Below, one piece after another: positions 5,714-12,667 of a stretch of DNA of 13,235 nucleotides. The DNA comes from an uncultured Eggerthellaceae bacterium. Its GTDB lineage: Bacteria; Actinomycetota; Coriobacteriia; Coriobacteriales; Eggerthellaceae. The DNA is taken from assembly GCA_910577495.1 (NCBI GenBank), contig CAJTML010000054.1, forward strand, positions 1-13,235, written 5' to 3'. Under the pieces are notes generated by a model. It was not told where the DNA came from, made no database searches, and saw nothing but the letters and a program-made list of their open reading frames with translations. How positions within the stretch are numbered: the first letter of the stretch is position 1; each line of letters begins with the position of its first letter. Both the position numbers and the translations under genes were made by a program.

Positions 5714-7330
5714 ATGCGAAACTTCGTGAAGCGTACTTCGCACGCAACGCTTGCGCTGTTCATGTCGTTTGTTTGCGCCATCAGTTTGATGGGTGCACCA
5801 ACGGCTGCCTTCGCAGACCCAACCGTAGCAGACGAAGCTATTGAGGTCACCGGCGTTGATTATTTTGAAACCACATCGAACGTGTGGGAGTTTTTCCGTG
5901 TGGATAACTTGGCCGACAAGGCAGTTTATCTGGACGTGACCAAGGTGGGTGCAGATGGTAGCCAAACCAAACTGACGCATCGTCAAGAGTACAAAGTCTC
6001 TGAAGATGCAGTGGATGGCGAAGGCACCAAGATCGCACACATCGTCTCCATGAATATGGTGGATGCAGACGGCCAGGTTACCACCATTGCTGATGAGATG
6101 GCGGACATGACCAACCATGCAACCTATACGGTGACGGTGTGGGCAGCACCGCGTGGTTCAGCAGAGCCGCTTGGTCAGTTTGGTGTGTACCCAGTATATG
6201 CGGTTGCCGACAACACCGATGACAATGAGTCGCCGGCACCTGAGCTGGTGGGCATTCGCACCGTAACCATTGGTCAGGAAGCTACGCCGAAAAACATGGG
6301 CGTTGGTCAGTCCTTCTATAGTTTTGTTGGCGAAGGCGATGATCAGCAAACCATCCAGTACAAGCTGATAGCACAAGACGGCGTTGACGTGGCCTTCGAT
6401 GAGGCTACCTCAAGCTATGTTGCTCAGTATGAGCAGGTAAGCACGGGCGCGGTCAATGGCTCCATCAACTACATTGATCTTGAGGGCAACGTTATTCGCC
6501 CCGTTACGGTGTATGACATCAGCCCCGAAGGTACGCCTGCAACTATTGAGAAGGCGTTCTTCTTTAACGGAAAATATTATCGTACGGTAGGGTATCTGGG
6601 CAGCAGCGAAATCATGCTGTACCCGACGCGTGCAAACTATACCGTGCGTGTGATGGAAGTTGCTGGCATGGACACCAGCGCGTACCAGCTGACGGTTCGC
6701 TTTGAGGACGAAGACGGCACGCTGCTTTGGTCAGACGCGCTGGATGTAAAGGGCAAGGGTTATCAGTATGCGCTGCCCAAGACGTTCTCCATGAAGTTTG
6801 AAGCGGGCGTTAACTATTACTCACTCCAAGGTCTTGGTGTGGTTGACGAAGAAGGCGGCGTGGCACCACTGAGCGATGATGCACAGTGGACTGAGACGGT
6901 TGATCTGAGCACCGCACTTGATGAGGGTCTTTTGGAGTCCCAGGGGGATGGCACCTATGTGCTGACGGCTCGCTATGCGTCGCAAGACGTTGAGCAGCGT
7001 GCAACCTTCGTCATTCGCGAGATTGACGGTTCAACGCATCAGCAGTTGGGCAACGTTGCACTTGAGATTACCCCCGATCAGGCAGCTGAGTATATTCCGG
7101 AAGCCAAAGAGATTGACGGTGTGACGTACGTGCCGTGGACGGGTAATACCGAGCCGCTTCGCTACACCTGGTCAAACCTGGCTGACGGTATTGAGCTCAT
7201 GCAAAACGTTTACTATGTTCCGGAAGGATACGTACCTTCTGAGGCATATGACATTACCGTGCAATATGTCACAGCGTTCCGAATGGCGAAATCCTCCGCA
7301 CGGAAACCATCACGGTGTCTCCTGAGTTGA
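5714..7330 (+). CDS. Secreted beta-domain surface protein, N-terminal part (frame breaks near 7273)
   Basis: The reading frame gives 538 residues, of which about the first 520 look genuine. A signal peptide (basic MRNFVKR, hydrophobic core, cleavage after AFA at 34) directs export. The mature part is acidic and threonine-rich. It consists of beta-sandwich-like segments, with stretches such as YTVRVMEVAG, TVRFEDEDGTLLW and TFVIREIDG followed by an IDGVTYVPW-type segment, resembling MucBP- or pilin-like repeats. I do not recognise a named family. The last residues (after TVQYVT) turn into a basic Arg/Lys/Ser tail unlike the rest, and the expected continuation is in the next frame. The native product was probably about 742 residues ending in a membrane anchor. 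As written, the fragment lacks any anchor and would be released. First gene of the operon; the wall protein follows. Confidence 0.75.
   Translation: MRNFVKRTSHATLALFMSFVCAISLMGAPTAAFADPTVADEAIEVTGVDYFETTSNVWEFFRVDNLADKAVYLDVTKVGADGSQTKLTHRQEYKVSEDAVDGEGTKIAHIVSMNMVDADGQVTTIADEMADMTNHATYTVTVWAAPRGSAEPLGQFGVYPVYAVADNTDDNESPAPELVGIRTVTIGQEATPKNMGVGQSFYSFVGEGDDQQTIQYKLIAQDGVDVAFDEATSSYVAQYEQVSTGAVNGSINYIDLEGNVIRPVTVYDISPEGTPATIEKAFFFNGKYYRTVGYLGSSEIMLYPTRANYTVRVMEVAGMDTSAYQLTVRFEDEDGTLLWSDALDVKGKGYQYALPKTFSMKFEAGVNYYSLQGLGVVDEEGGVAPLSDDAQWTETVDLSTALDEGLLESQGDGTYVLTARYASQDVEQRATFVIREIDGSTHQQLGNVALEITPDQAAEYIPEAKEIDGVTYVPWTGNTEPLRYTWSNLADGIELMQNVYYVPEGYVPSEAYDITVQYVTAFRMAKSSARKPSRCLLS
7252..7330 (+). 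other. Frameshift window in the first surface gene
   Basis: The upstream frame reads to a TGA at 7328-7330; the downstream frame is open only from 7252 (TGA at 7249-7251). The switch must therefore lie in this interval. The best join is after ACA at 7271-7273: restoring one A gives V-T-S-V-P-N-G-E-I-L. No X-XXY-YYZ slippery heptamer is present in the needed phase, and there is no homopolymer tract. A one-base deletion or a sequencing error fits better than programmed frameshifting. Confidence 0.75.
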
Positions 7331-7941
7331 CCGACGCAATCACTATTACCGGTGATGAGCGCTTTACGCTGAATGGTACGGAGTACATCCGCATGAACGG
7401 TCAAGAACAGGGCATTCGCCATCGTTACTTTGACAATGCTGACACCTACTCTATTTATTACTACGATGCCAATGACGCACCGGTCTCATCTATGACGGTC
7501 TCGTCTGCGCAGATCATGAACTCAACCAATACGGTTCCGGTTCCTGGTCAGACGGTATATCAGACGGTGACTACGACGGTTCCGACAGCTGCTCCTGCAG
7601 CTGCTGACGCGGGCGCGGCTGCTCCTGCAGCAACAGCTCCGGTAGCAGCGGTGCAGCCAGGTACGGGCACGGTCGTTATTGATGATGAGGAAAACCCGCT
7701 CACCAATGGCGAGGCGCAAACGACCACTCAAGAGCGCACGATTGACGAGAACGACAATCCGCTGGCAAGCGCTGGTGGAGAGAGCGCAGACGCTGCTGCT
7801 GACAGTGGCGCGCTGAGTGGTGTGAACTGGGTAGTTCCAGTTGGCGTCGGCGCTGTGGTGGTTGTTGCACTTGCTGCACTGGCGCACGTGCTCTATCACC
7901 GTCGCAAGAACGAACAAGATCAATCAAAGACGCAGGCATAA
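7315..7941 (+). pseudogene. C-terminal part of the frameshifted surface protein, with membrane anchor
   Basis: This is the continuation of the preceding gene in the -1 frame. That frame is open from 7252 and first reads sensibly at about 7273 (SVPNGEILRTETITVSPELTD). The first possible start codon is a GTG at 7315 with no ribosome binding site, so independent translation is unlikely. The region holds the rest of a beta domain with NGTEYIRMNG and YSIYYYDAND, then an Ala/Pro/Thr-rich stalk. Two copies of an acidic motif follow (IDDEENPL and IDENDNPL), then a hydrophobic helix (about WVVPVGVGAVVVVALAALAHVLY) and a charged tail YHRRKNEQDQSK. There is no LPXTG-type sequence before the helix, so the intact protein would have been membrane-anchored, not sortase-linked. 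The stop codon is 15 bases before the next ATG. Confidence 0.75.
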
Positions 7942-7951
7942 GGGGAGGAGG
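7942..7951 (+). promoter_or_regulatory. Strong ribosome binding site of the large wall protein
   Basis: GGGGAGGAGG fills most of the 15-base gap between the two operon genes, with AGGAGG five bases before the ATG at 7957. This suggests high translation and confirms co-transcription. Confidence 0.8.
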
Positions 7952-7956
7952 AAGAC

Positions 7957-10900
7957 ATGACAAAGGTTATTAACAACAAAGCGTTTAAGAGTGCGGTTGC
8001 ATTTGCACTCTCAGCAATTTTGGTTATCGGGTTGCTTCCTCACTTCAAGCCTGCTTACGGTAAAGATGAAGTAGCTGCTCCTGAAGAAGCTGCGGTTGCA
8101 ACGCTGGATGCGCAGGATAAAGCACAAGATGAGGCGCAAGACGCAGCACAAGATGCAAACCAGGATGTCAAGCAAGACGAACAGCAGGATGCAAACAAGC
8201 CTGCTGAGGGTGACGAAGCTGGCGCTCCTGCAGCAACCCCTGCTGGCGTTGAGTCTGAAAACACCCAAACGGGAGAGACGAACGCAAACGGCTCTAATGA
8301 TCTCAAGCTTGATGTGGGCGGCATTATGCGCACCTCGCTTGAGGAAAATTCAATTGCCAAGACGCCTCAAAACAATGACGAGGGCGAAGATGACGGCATA
8401 GATGCGCAAGCCACTGAGGGAGACGTCACGATCAGCGCTAACACGACTGAAAACTTCGTGTTCAACGATGGCAAGACGCACTACATGACGGTTAACGCTG
8501 GCGTGACGCTGACGGGTACCATCAAGGTAACCAATGGCTCGAAGCTCTATCTGAATGGTGGTGGCACTATTCAGGCACCCGCTGGTTACAAGGGCAGTGT
8601 TATTGAGGTGCAGGGTTTTAACCAGTACAAATGGGGTGCAGCCGTAAAGACAACAGAGCTTCACCTGTGCGAAAACGAGACGCTCGGTAAACTGAGAATT
8701 ACTGGTGGCAACGGTGGAACCTTGCTCAACAACACCAACTTTAATGTGCGTGCCGCAGATGTAATCAAATCGCCGGCAAGCAACAACATTTATAACCTTG
8801 CATACGACGACAAAGGCAATGCTGAATTCCGTGGTGGCGGCGCTATTATCGTACAGCGAGACGTTAAAGCAACTGGTAATGGCGTAAACCCTTGGGATTA
8901 CACCTCGCCTGCAGCGCTGTATATGCACGATGGCATTATTGATGGCAACACTGCGCAAGCTGGTGGCGGTATCTTTATTGACAATGATTGCATCTTTAAG
9001 ATGGATAACGGTACCGTTTCAAACAATACGGCAACCAACTATGAGGGTGGCGGCATCTTTGTTGCAGGCAAAAGCAATGGCAAAGATGCATATTGCGAAA
9101 TCATCAAGGGCGAAATCTACGGCAATAAAACCGAAACGTGGTATTCACTTGGTGGTGGCGGCATCTTTATTGAATCAAACGGACACCTCAAGATTGGCGT
9201 GCCACGCGTGAGCGCGAACACGGCAGTTGGCCTTGGTGGTGGCGTTGCGGGATGTCCGCATGCCTACATTGGTATCGGTCCGATCTTCGGAGACGAGACC
9301 ACCTCGCCGGCAGTGTACGGCAACTTCGCAAGCAAAAATGAAAGTGGCTGGCCGCGCAATGATTCATTGAATTCGCTGATGGTTGCCTCTGCGTTTAACA
9401 AGGATGTCAAGATTGAGTCAGGCGACAAATTTGCGCGCAACGACCCAAAGTTTACTGCTGAGTTGGCGAAAGACTACTACTGCGTAAAAGGTTCAACTAT
9501 TTTTGGTACTGACCTTGGCCAAGAGGCAACGACGGCCTGGATTGGCTATCAGGCAGGTCCGACGCTGACGCCCGGTAGCGTTTCGGTTGAGAAATTCGAT
9601 ACCATCAACATCTTTGACGCAACGCTTGGTTTGACCAATACGTACCAGGCAAAGTACGATGCCAATGGGAGCGAAGTTGATCCGATGCATCGTGATGTCA
9701 ATATCTACAACAACACTTCTACGACGCATGGTGGCGGTATTGGTTGTAATGGTGGTTTGACGCTCGGCGACTTGCCGAACGAAGACACCTATTCACCGTT
9801 TGGTTTCGACATCACAAAAAACGTGGTGAATAATGCTGAGACCCCTGATCAGCTGGGTGTTACGGAGGGCGAATACACCTTCAAGTTGTTCGCCGAGGAC
9901 AAAAAGACCGAGCTGCAGTCAAAGACCAATGACGCAGATGGTGTGGTGCACTTCGACATCAAGGATTCGAAGCAATATCTGCAAGGCAATCATGGTGATG
10001 AGCGCAGCATTACCTTCTACATCCAAGAGGTTCGTGGGGATAATCCTGATATGACCTATGACGGTGCTGACGCCGACGCTGATATGCCAATGCACAAGGT
10101 GGTTATTAACTACACCATTAAGGCAGAGAAGTCAGTCAACTATAAAGGTGGCAAAGTTGTCACGAACTACTCTATGACTGATCGCGAGATTACCTTCGAC
10201 GATGACGAGGAAGAGCTCACCATTGTCAACACACTCAACCTCAAAGGTTCCTGGCAGCCGTCGCTTTTGAAGCACTACTTTGGTGATGTGGCTGACGCCG
10301 AGGGTCGTTTCAGCTTCACGCTGCAAGGCATTGATGATCCTGGTCAGAAGGCAGAAGATGCTGCTATCAGCACGCTCGTGCGCACGGAAGGTGAAGCTTC
10401 TACGACCGTTGATGACGGCACCTCGCCCTTCAAGTTGCAGGCAACCAATGGGGTCTTTGGTGAGGACGACTTAGAGGCTGATACCGCATCGGTTCTCTTC
10501 GACAAGATTACCTACACCAATCCCGGCACCTACTACTACCTGGTGACCGAAGACGGCGGAGCTGACCCGACGGCATATGTCGTGGGCGTGACGCTTGGAC
10601 TGGCAGACGACTACCGCTCGTATGTAGTGAAGTCGGTATCGGTTTCGTTTGCAGCTAATGTTGATGAGACTGTGCTTACCCCGCTTGGCGAGGGCGAAGA
10701 CACCATTGAGTTCTTCAACACCGATGAAACGCTGGGTGCGTACAACTTCATGGGCTTGGCGGTGTATGGTGACAGCGGTGAGAGCGCTGAGCAGAAGTGC
10801 TTCGTTGACCCGAAGATTATCAAGAAGCTTGTCAGCGCTGATGGTGAGAGCGGCCGTTTGCTCAAGCCGAACGAGTTTGGCTTCAAGCTGATCCAGGTTA

Positions 10901-12270
10901 ACGACTACAACGACACCACGGGTACGCTGATTTCTGAGGCAACCAATGACGAGAATGGCATGGTTGACTTCGACAAAGCTAACAACCGTGCTCCGTTGGG
11001 CATGGACCCAAGCTGCTTGGAATACGATCACGAGGGTACCTACTTCTATCGCGTCATTGAGGACGATAGCTACCAGAAGCAACCGGGCATTGCGTATAGC
11101 ACTGAAGTAATTACGTTCACGACGGTGATTGAGCGCAATGCGGATACGGGCGCGCTGGAGTGCACGGATATGTACTACGGCAAGCTGGTGAATGGTGAGA
11201 ATGTTCGCTTTACCGCAAGCAACATTCCCGCAGGTGAAGAGTTTGGTGCCAACTGGCATCCCAGCATCACTAACTATGCACTTGGCATGGATCTGCGCGT
11301 GAAGAAGACCAGCGTGGAGGATCGTGAAACGGGTCTGGCAAACGCTACCTATGGTCTGTACATGGTAAGCGACGGCGCTCAGGGTGACGTCTTCATGGAC
11401 GAGCAGACTTCTGATGCTGATGGTTGGATCTACTACGAGAATGTTGATCTCAAAGAGAATACGCTGTACTACTTCCAGGAGATCGCAGCGCCTGACGGAT
11501 ATACCGTAAGTCAGTTCCGCTCCAAGTACTTCTATCTTGAGGCTGACATGACAGCTCCGAATGGCTATGTCATGAAGTACACCGACTCGAAGTTCATTCC
11601 GGGTGGTGAAGTGGAGGCTGCTCCTTTGGCTGAGGTAGCTGATAAGGCCGATGATGAGGTTACTGGTGAGACGCCGAAGCCTGAGTATGGTCGCGACGGA
11701 CAGCGCCTGCTGATGACCTATGCAGAGGATGGCGGTGTATCTGACGAGCAAACCGATATCAGCTTCTCGAAGCTTGATACCAACACGCACGAGTGGGTAG
11801 AAAACGCTGAGCTCTCTATCATCAACAAAGAGACTGGTGAAGTAGTGAACGCGTGGGTATCGGGTAAGGCTCCGGAGCGCCTGCAAGGCAAGCTCGTGGC
11901 AGGCCAGACCTACATCCTGCGTGAGGATAACGCTCCTGAGGGCTTTAAGAAGGCTAACGACGTAGAGTTTACGCTTGATCAGTATGGCAACGTACAGATC
12001 ATCAGCGGTACCGAAAACGGCAACGCTGAGCTGCAAGGCTCAACCATTAACCTCTACGACACGGCGCTTGATGTGGTGCAAAACATCACCGAGGAGCGCG
12101 TGACCACCGAAGAGGTTCCGGGTGAGGATGAAAACATCATCACGACGGTGACGCGCATGGTGCAGACGGGCGACCTTCTGCCGGTCATGGCGCTCATGGT
12201 GGCAGCCATTGCCAGCTTGGGTATTGTTGCTCTGGCTGCACGCCGCGCACGTCGCCAGCGTCGCTTCTAA
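7957..12270 (+). CDS. Modular cell-wall-anchored surface protein with beta-helix, three pilin-type and two Cna-B/SpaA-type domains
   Basis: A 1437-residue secreted protein, probably an adhesin or large pilus-like subunit. The signal peptide ends near AYG (about 36). An xQDx repeat (52-79) and acidic linker follow. From about 150 to 600 a Gly-rich region with repeated NNT and GGGIFI turns resembles a parallel beta-helix. Three Spy0128/FctA-like domains follow, with candidate Lys-Glu-Asn isopeptide triads K621/E691/N758, K772/E865/N921 and K956 or K957/E1035/N1089. Two Cna-B/SpaA-like domains come next, with K1116 or K1117/E1175 (FQEIAAPDGY) and K1272/E1323 (LREDNAPEGF, partner N1365 or D1368). 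The C-terminus carries MVQTGD (1401-1406), a hydrophobic helix and the basic tail RRARRQRRF, a non-LPXTG sorting signal. A sortase elsewhere would link it to peptidoglycan or polymerise it. Triads are assigned by motif position only. The ligand is unknown. It is the last gene of the operon. Confidence 0.9.
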   Translation: MTKVINNKAFKSAVAFALSAILVIGLLPHFKPAYGKDEVAAPEEAAVATLDAQDKAQDEAQDAAQDANQDVKQDEQQDANKPAEGDEAGAPAATPAGVESENTQTGETNANGSNDLKLDVGGIMRTSLEENSIAKTPQNNDEGEDDGIDAQATEGDVTISANTTENFVFNDGKTHYMTVNAGVTLTGTIKVTNGSKLYLNGGGTIQAPAGYKGSVIEVQGFNQYKWGAAVKTTELHLCENETLGKLRITGGNGGTLLNNTNFNVRAADVIKSPASNNIYNLAYDDKGNAEFRGGGAIIVQRDVKATGNGVNPWDYTSPAALYMHDGIIDGNTAQAGGGIFIDNDCIFKMDNGTVSNNTATNYEGGGIFVAGKSNGKDAYCEIIKGEIYGNKTETWYSLGGGGIFIESNGHLKIGVPRVSANTAVGLGGGVAGCPHAYIGIGPIFGDETTSPAVYGNFASKNESGWPRNDSLNSLMVASAFNKDVKIESGDKFARNDPKFTAELAKDYYCVKGSTIFGTDLGQEATTAWIGYQAGPTLTPGSVSVEKFDTINIFDATLGLTNTYQAKYDANGSEVDPMHRDVNIYNNTSTTHGGGIGCNGGLTLGDLPNEDTYSPFGFDITKNVVNNAETPDQLGVTEGEYTFKLFAEDKKTELQSKTNDADGVVHFDIKDSKQYLQGNHGDERSITFYIQEVRGDNPDMTYDGADADADMPMHKVVINYTIKAEKSVNYKGGKVVTNYSMTDREITFDDDEEELTIVNTLNLKGSWQPSLLKHYFGDVADAEGRFSFTLQGIDDPGQKAEDAAISTLVRTEGEASTTVDDGTSPFKLQATNGVFGEDDLEADTASVLFDKITYTNPGTYYYLVTEDGGADPTAYVVGVTLGLADDYRSYVVKSVSVSFAANVDETVLTPLGEGEDTIEFFNTDETLGAYNFMGLAVYGDSGESAEQKCFVDPKIIKKLVSADGESGRLLKPNEFGFKLIQVNDYNDTTGTLISEATNDENGMVDFDKANNRAPLGMDPSCLEYDHEGTYFYRVIEDDSYQKQPGIAYSTEVITFTTVIERNADTGALECTDMYYGKLVNGENVRFTASNIPAGEEFGANWHPSITNYALGMDLRVKKTSVEDRETGLANATYGLYMVSDGAQGDVFMDEQTSDADGWIYYENVDLKENTLYYFQEIAAPDGYTVSQFRSKYFYLEADMTAPNGYVMKYTDSKFIPGGEVEAAPLAEVADKADDEVTGETPKPEYGRDGQRLLMTYAEDGGVSDEQTDISFSKLDTNTHEWVENAELSIINKETGEVVNAWVSGKAPERLQGKLVAGQTYILREDNAPEGFKKANDVEFTLDQYGNVQIISGTENGNAELQGSTINLYDTALDVVQNITEERVTTEEVPGEDENIITTVTRMVQTGDLLPVMALMVAAIASLGIVALAARRARRQRRF
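8110..8193 (+). repeat. Seven 12-bp units encoding xQDx repeats
   Basis: Seven consecutive four-residue units centred on Gln-Asp (AQDK, AQDE, AQDA, AQDA, NQDV, KQDE, QQDA) lie just after the signal peptide. The DNA units are diverged at third positions, so the array is not freshly expanded. It is likely a charged helical or flexible spacer. Confidence 0.85.
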
Positions 12271-12296
12271 AGCACACGCACGCTCAACACTGAGTT

Positions 12297-12326
12297 AAAG
12301 GCGAGCCCGTTTGGGCTCGCCTTTTT
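12297..12326 (+). terminator. Rho-independent terminator of the surface operon
   Basis: AAAGGCGAGCCC (12297-12308) and its perfect complement (12313-12324) form a 12-bp stem with a GTTT loop, followed by a run of five T. It begins 26 bases after the stop codon of the wall protein. Confidence 0.95.
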
Positions 12327-12327
12327 G

Positions 12328-12357
12328 TGTGACAAAGGGTCACATCAAATGTCACAT
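12328..12357. promoter_or_regulatory. TGTGAC/GTCACA operator-like cluster
   Basis: TGTGAC-AAAGG-GTCACA (12328-12344) is a perfect 6-bp inverted repeat. A further GTCACAT at 12351-12357 makes a direct repeat with 12339-12345, five bases apart. The layout resembles a dimer site plus an extra half-site. It looks like TGTGA-N6-TCACA (Crp/Fnr type), but the spacing is 7. It is 300 bases before the transporter start, so the target is unclear. Confidence 0.4.
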
Positions 12358-12400
12358 TGCGGGTGAGGGTTGATGCCGGCTGTCGGTTTTAGCGCGCGAA

Positions 12401-12511
12401 AATTTACCATATCGGGCTTACGCGTTTTTTCGCGCGACCTGGGAAAACTCAACGTTTCCGCAGTTCAGAAGCTTGTGGTTAAAAATGCGTGTACACCCGA
12501 TATGTTAAATT
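12401..12511. repeat. 111-bp inverted-repeat element with nested hairpins (MITE/REP-like or structured RNA)
   Basis: The ends AATTTACCATATCGGG (12401-12416) and CCCGATATGTTAAATT (12496-12511) are inverted copies with one mismatch in 16. Inside, ACGCGTTTTT (12420-12429) can pair with AAAAATGCGT (12481-12490) allowing one G-T pair. A central hairpin forms from CTG-GGAAA (12439-12446) with TTTCC-g-CAG (12455-12463). An overlapping perfect 10-bp inverted repeat, CGCGCGAAAA (12393-12402) with TTTTCGCGCG (12427-12436), would compete with the long stem. It carries no convincing ORF. It could be a dispersed intergenic repeat or a structured RNA; sequence alone does not decide. Confidence 0.6.
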
Positions 12512-12530
12512 CGGCCGGCCGGCCGGCCGA
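12511..12530. repeat. Perfect 20-bp GGCC-repeat palindrome
   Basis: Four tandem GGCC units flanked by TC and GA make a sequence identical to its own reverse complement over 20 bases. It shares its first base with the end of the 111-bp element. It is a simple-sequence repeat and possible cruciform. Confidence 0.8.
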
Positions 12531-12597
12531 CTGGCTGGGTGGCGGAATTCTGGCCGCTCGGCTGTTCGTCTTGCTGGTTGCAAACAGGTAGCCGATT
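12531..12597. other. Intergenic segment with no recognised feature
   Basis: Between the GGCC palindrome and the transporter promoter I see no gene or clear signal beyond a short GCGG/CCGC dyad around 12542-12556. Confidence 0.4.
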
Positions 12598-12626
12598 TTG
12601 GATTCGGGGAGCGCCCCTGCTAAACT
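12598..12626 (+). promoter_or_regulatory. Candidate promoter of the MFS transporter, with spacer dyad
   Basis: TTGGAT (12598-12603) and TAAACT (12621-12626) are 17 bases apart, and TGC directly before TAAACT makes an extended -10, as in the kinase promoter. The spacer contains GGGG-AGCG-CCCC (12606-12617), a dyad that a repressor could occupy. Transcription would start near 12633. Matches to consensus are moderate. Confidence 0.4.
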
Positions 12627-12660
12627 ATGACTAACAAACAAGCAGAACGTCAATAAAGCA

Positions 12661-12664
12661 AGGA
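12661..12664 (+). promoter_or_regulatory. Ribosome binding site of the MFS transporter
   Basis: AGGA within AAGGAA lies three bases before the ATG at 12668; the spacing is short but the frame and protein start fit well. Confidence 0.5.
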
Positions 12665-12667
12665 ACC

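Noticed and set aside
7252..7330. Programmed -1 ribosomal frameshift
   Set aside because: No X-XXY-YYZ heptamer in the required phase and no obvious downstream stem; a single-base loss explains the break better.
10471..12036. 521-residue ORF antisense to the wall-protein gene
   Set aside because: Its complement is a clear multi-domain gene with conserved motifs; the antisense product has no recognisable domains and is a codon-bias shadow.
12328..12344. Crp/Fnr-type binding site
   Set aside because: The TGTGA and TCACA halves are present but separated by 7 rather than 6 bases, and no promoter is correctly placed; kept only as a generic operator-like repeat.
12370..12591. 73-residue plus-strand ORF from a TTG
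   Set aside because: It runs straight through the inverted-repeat element and the GGCC palindrome, has no ribosome binding site and no domain-like features; its openness is explained by the repeat.
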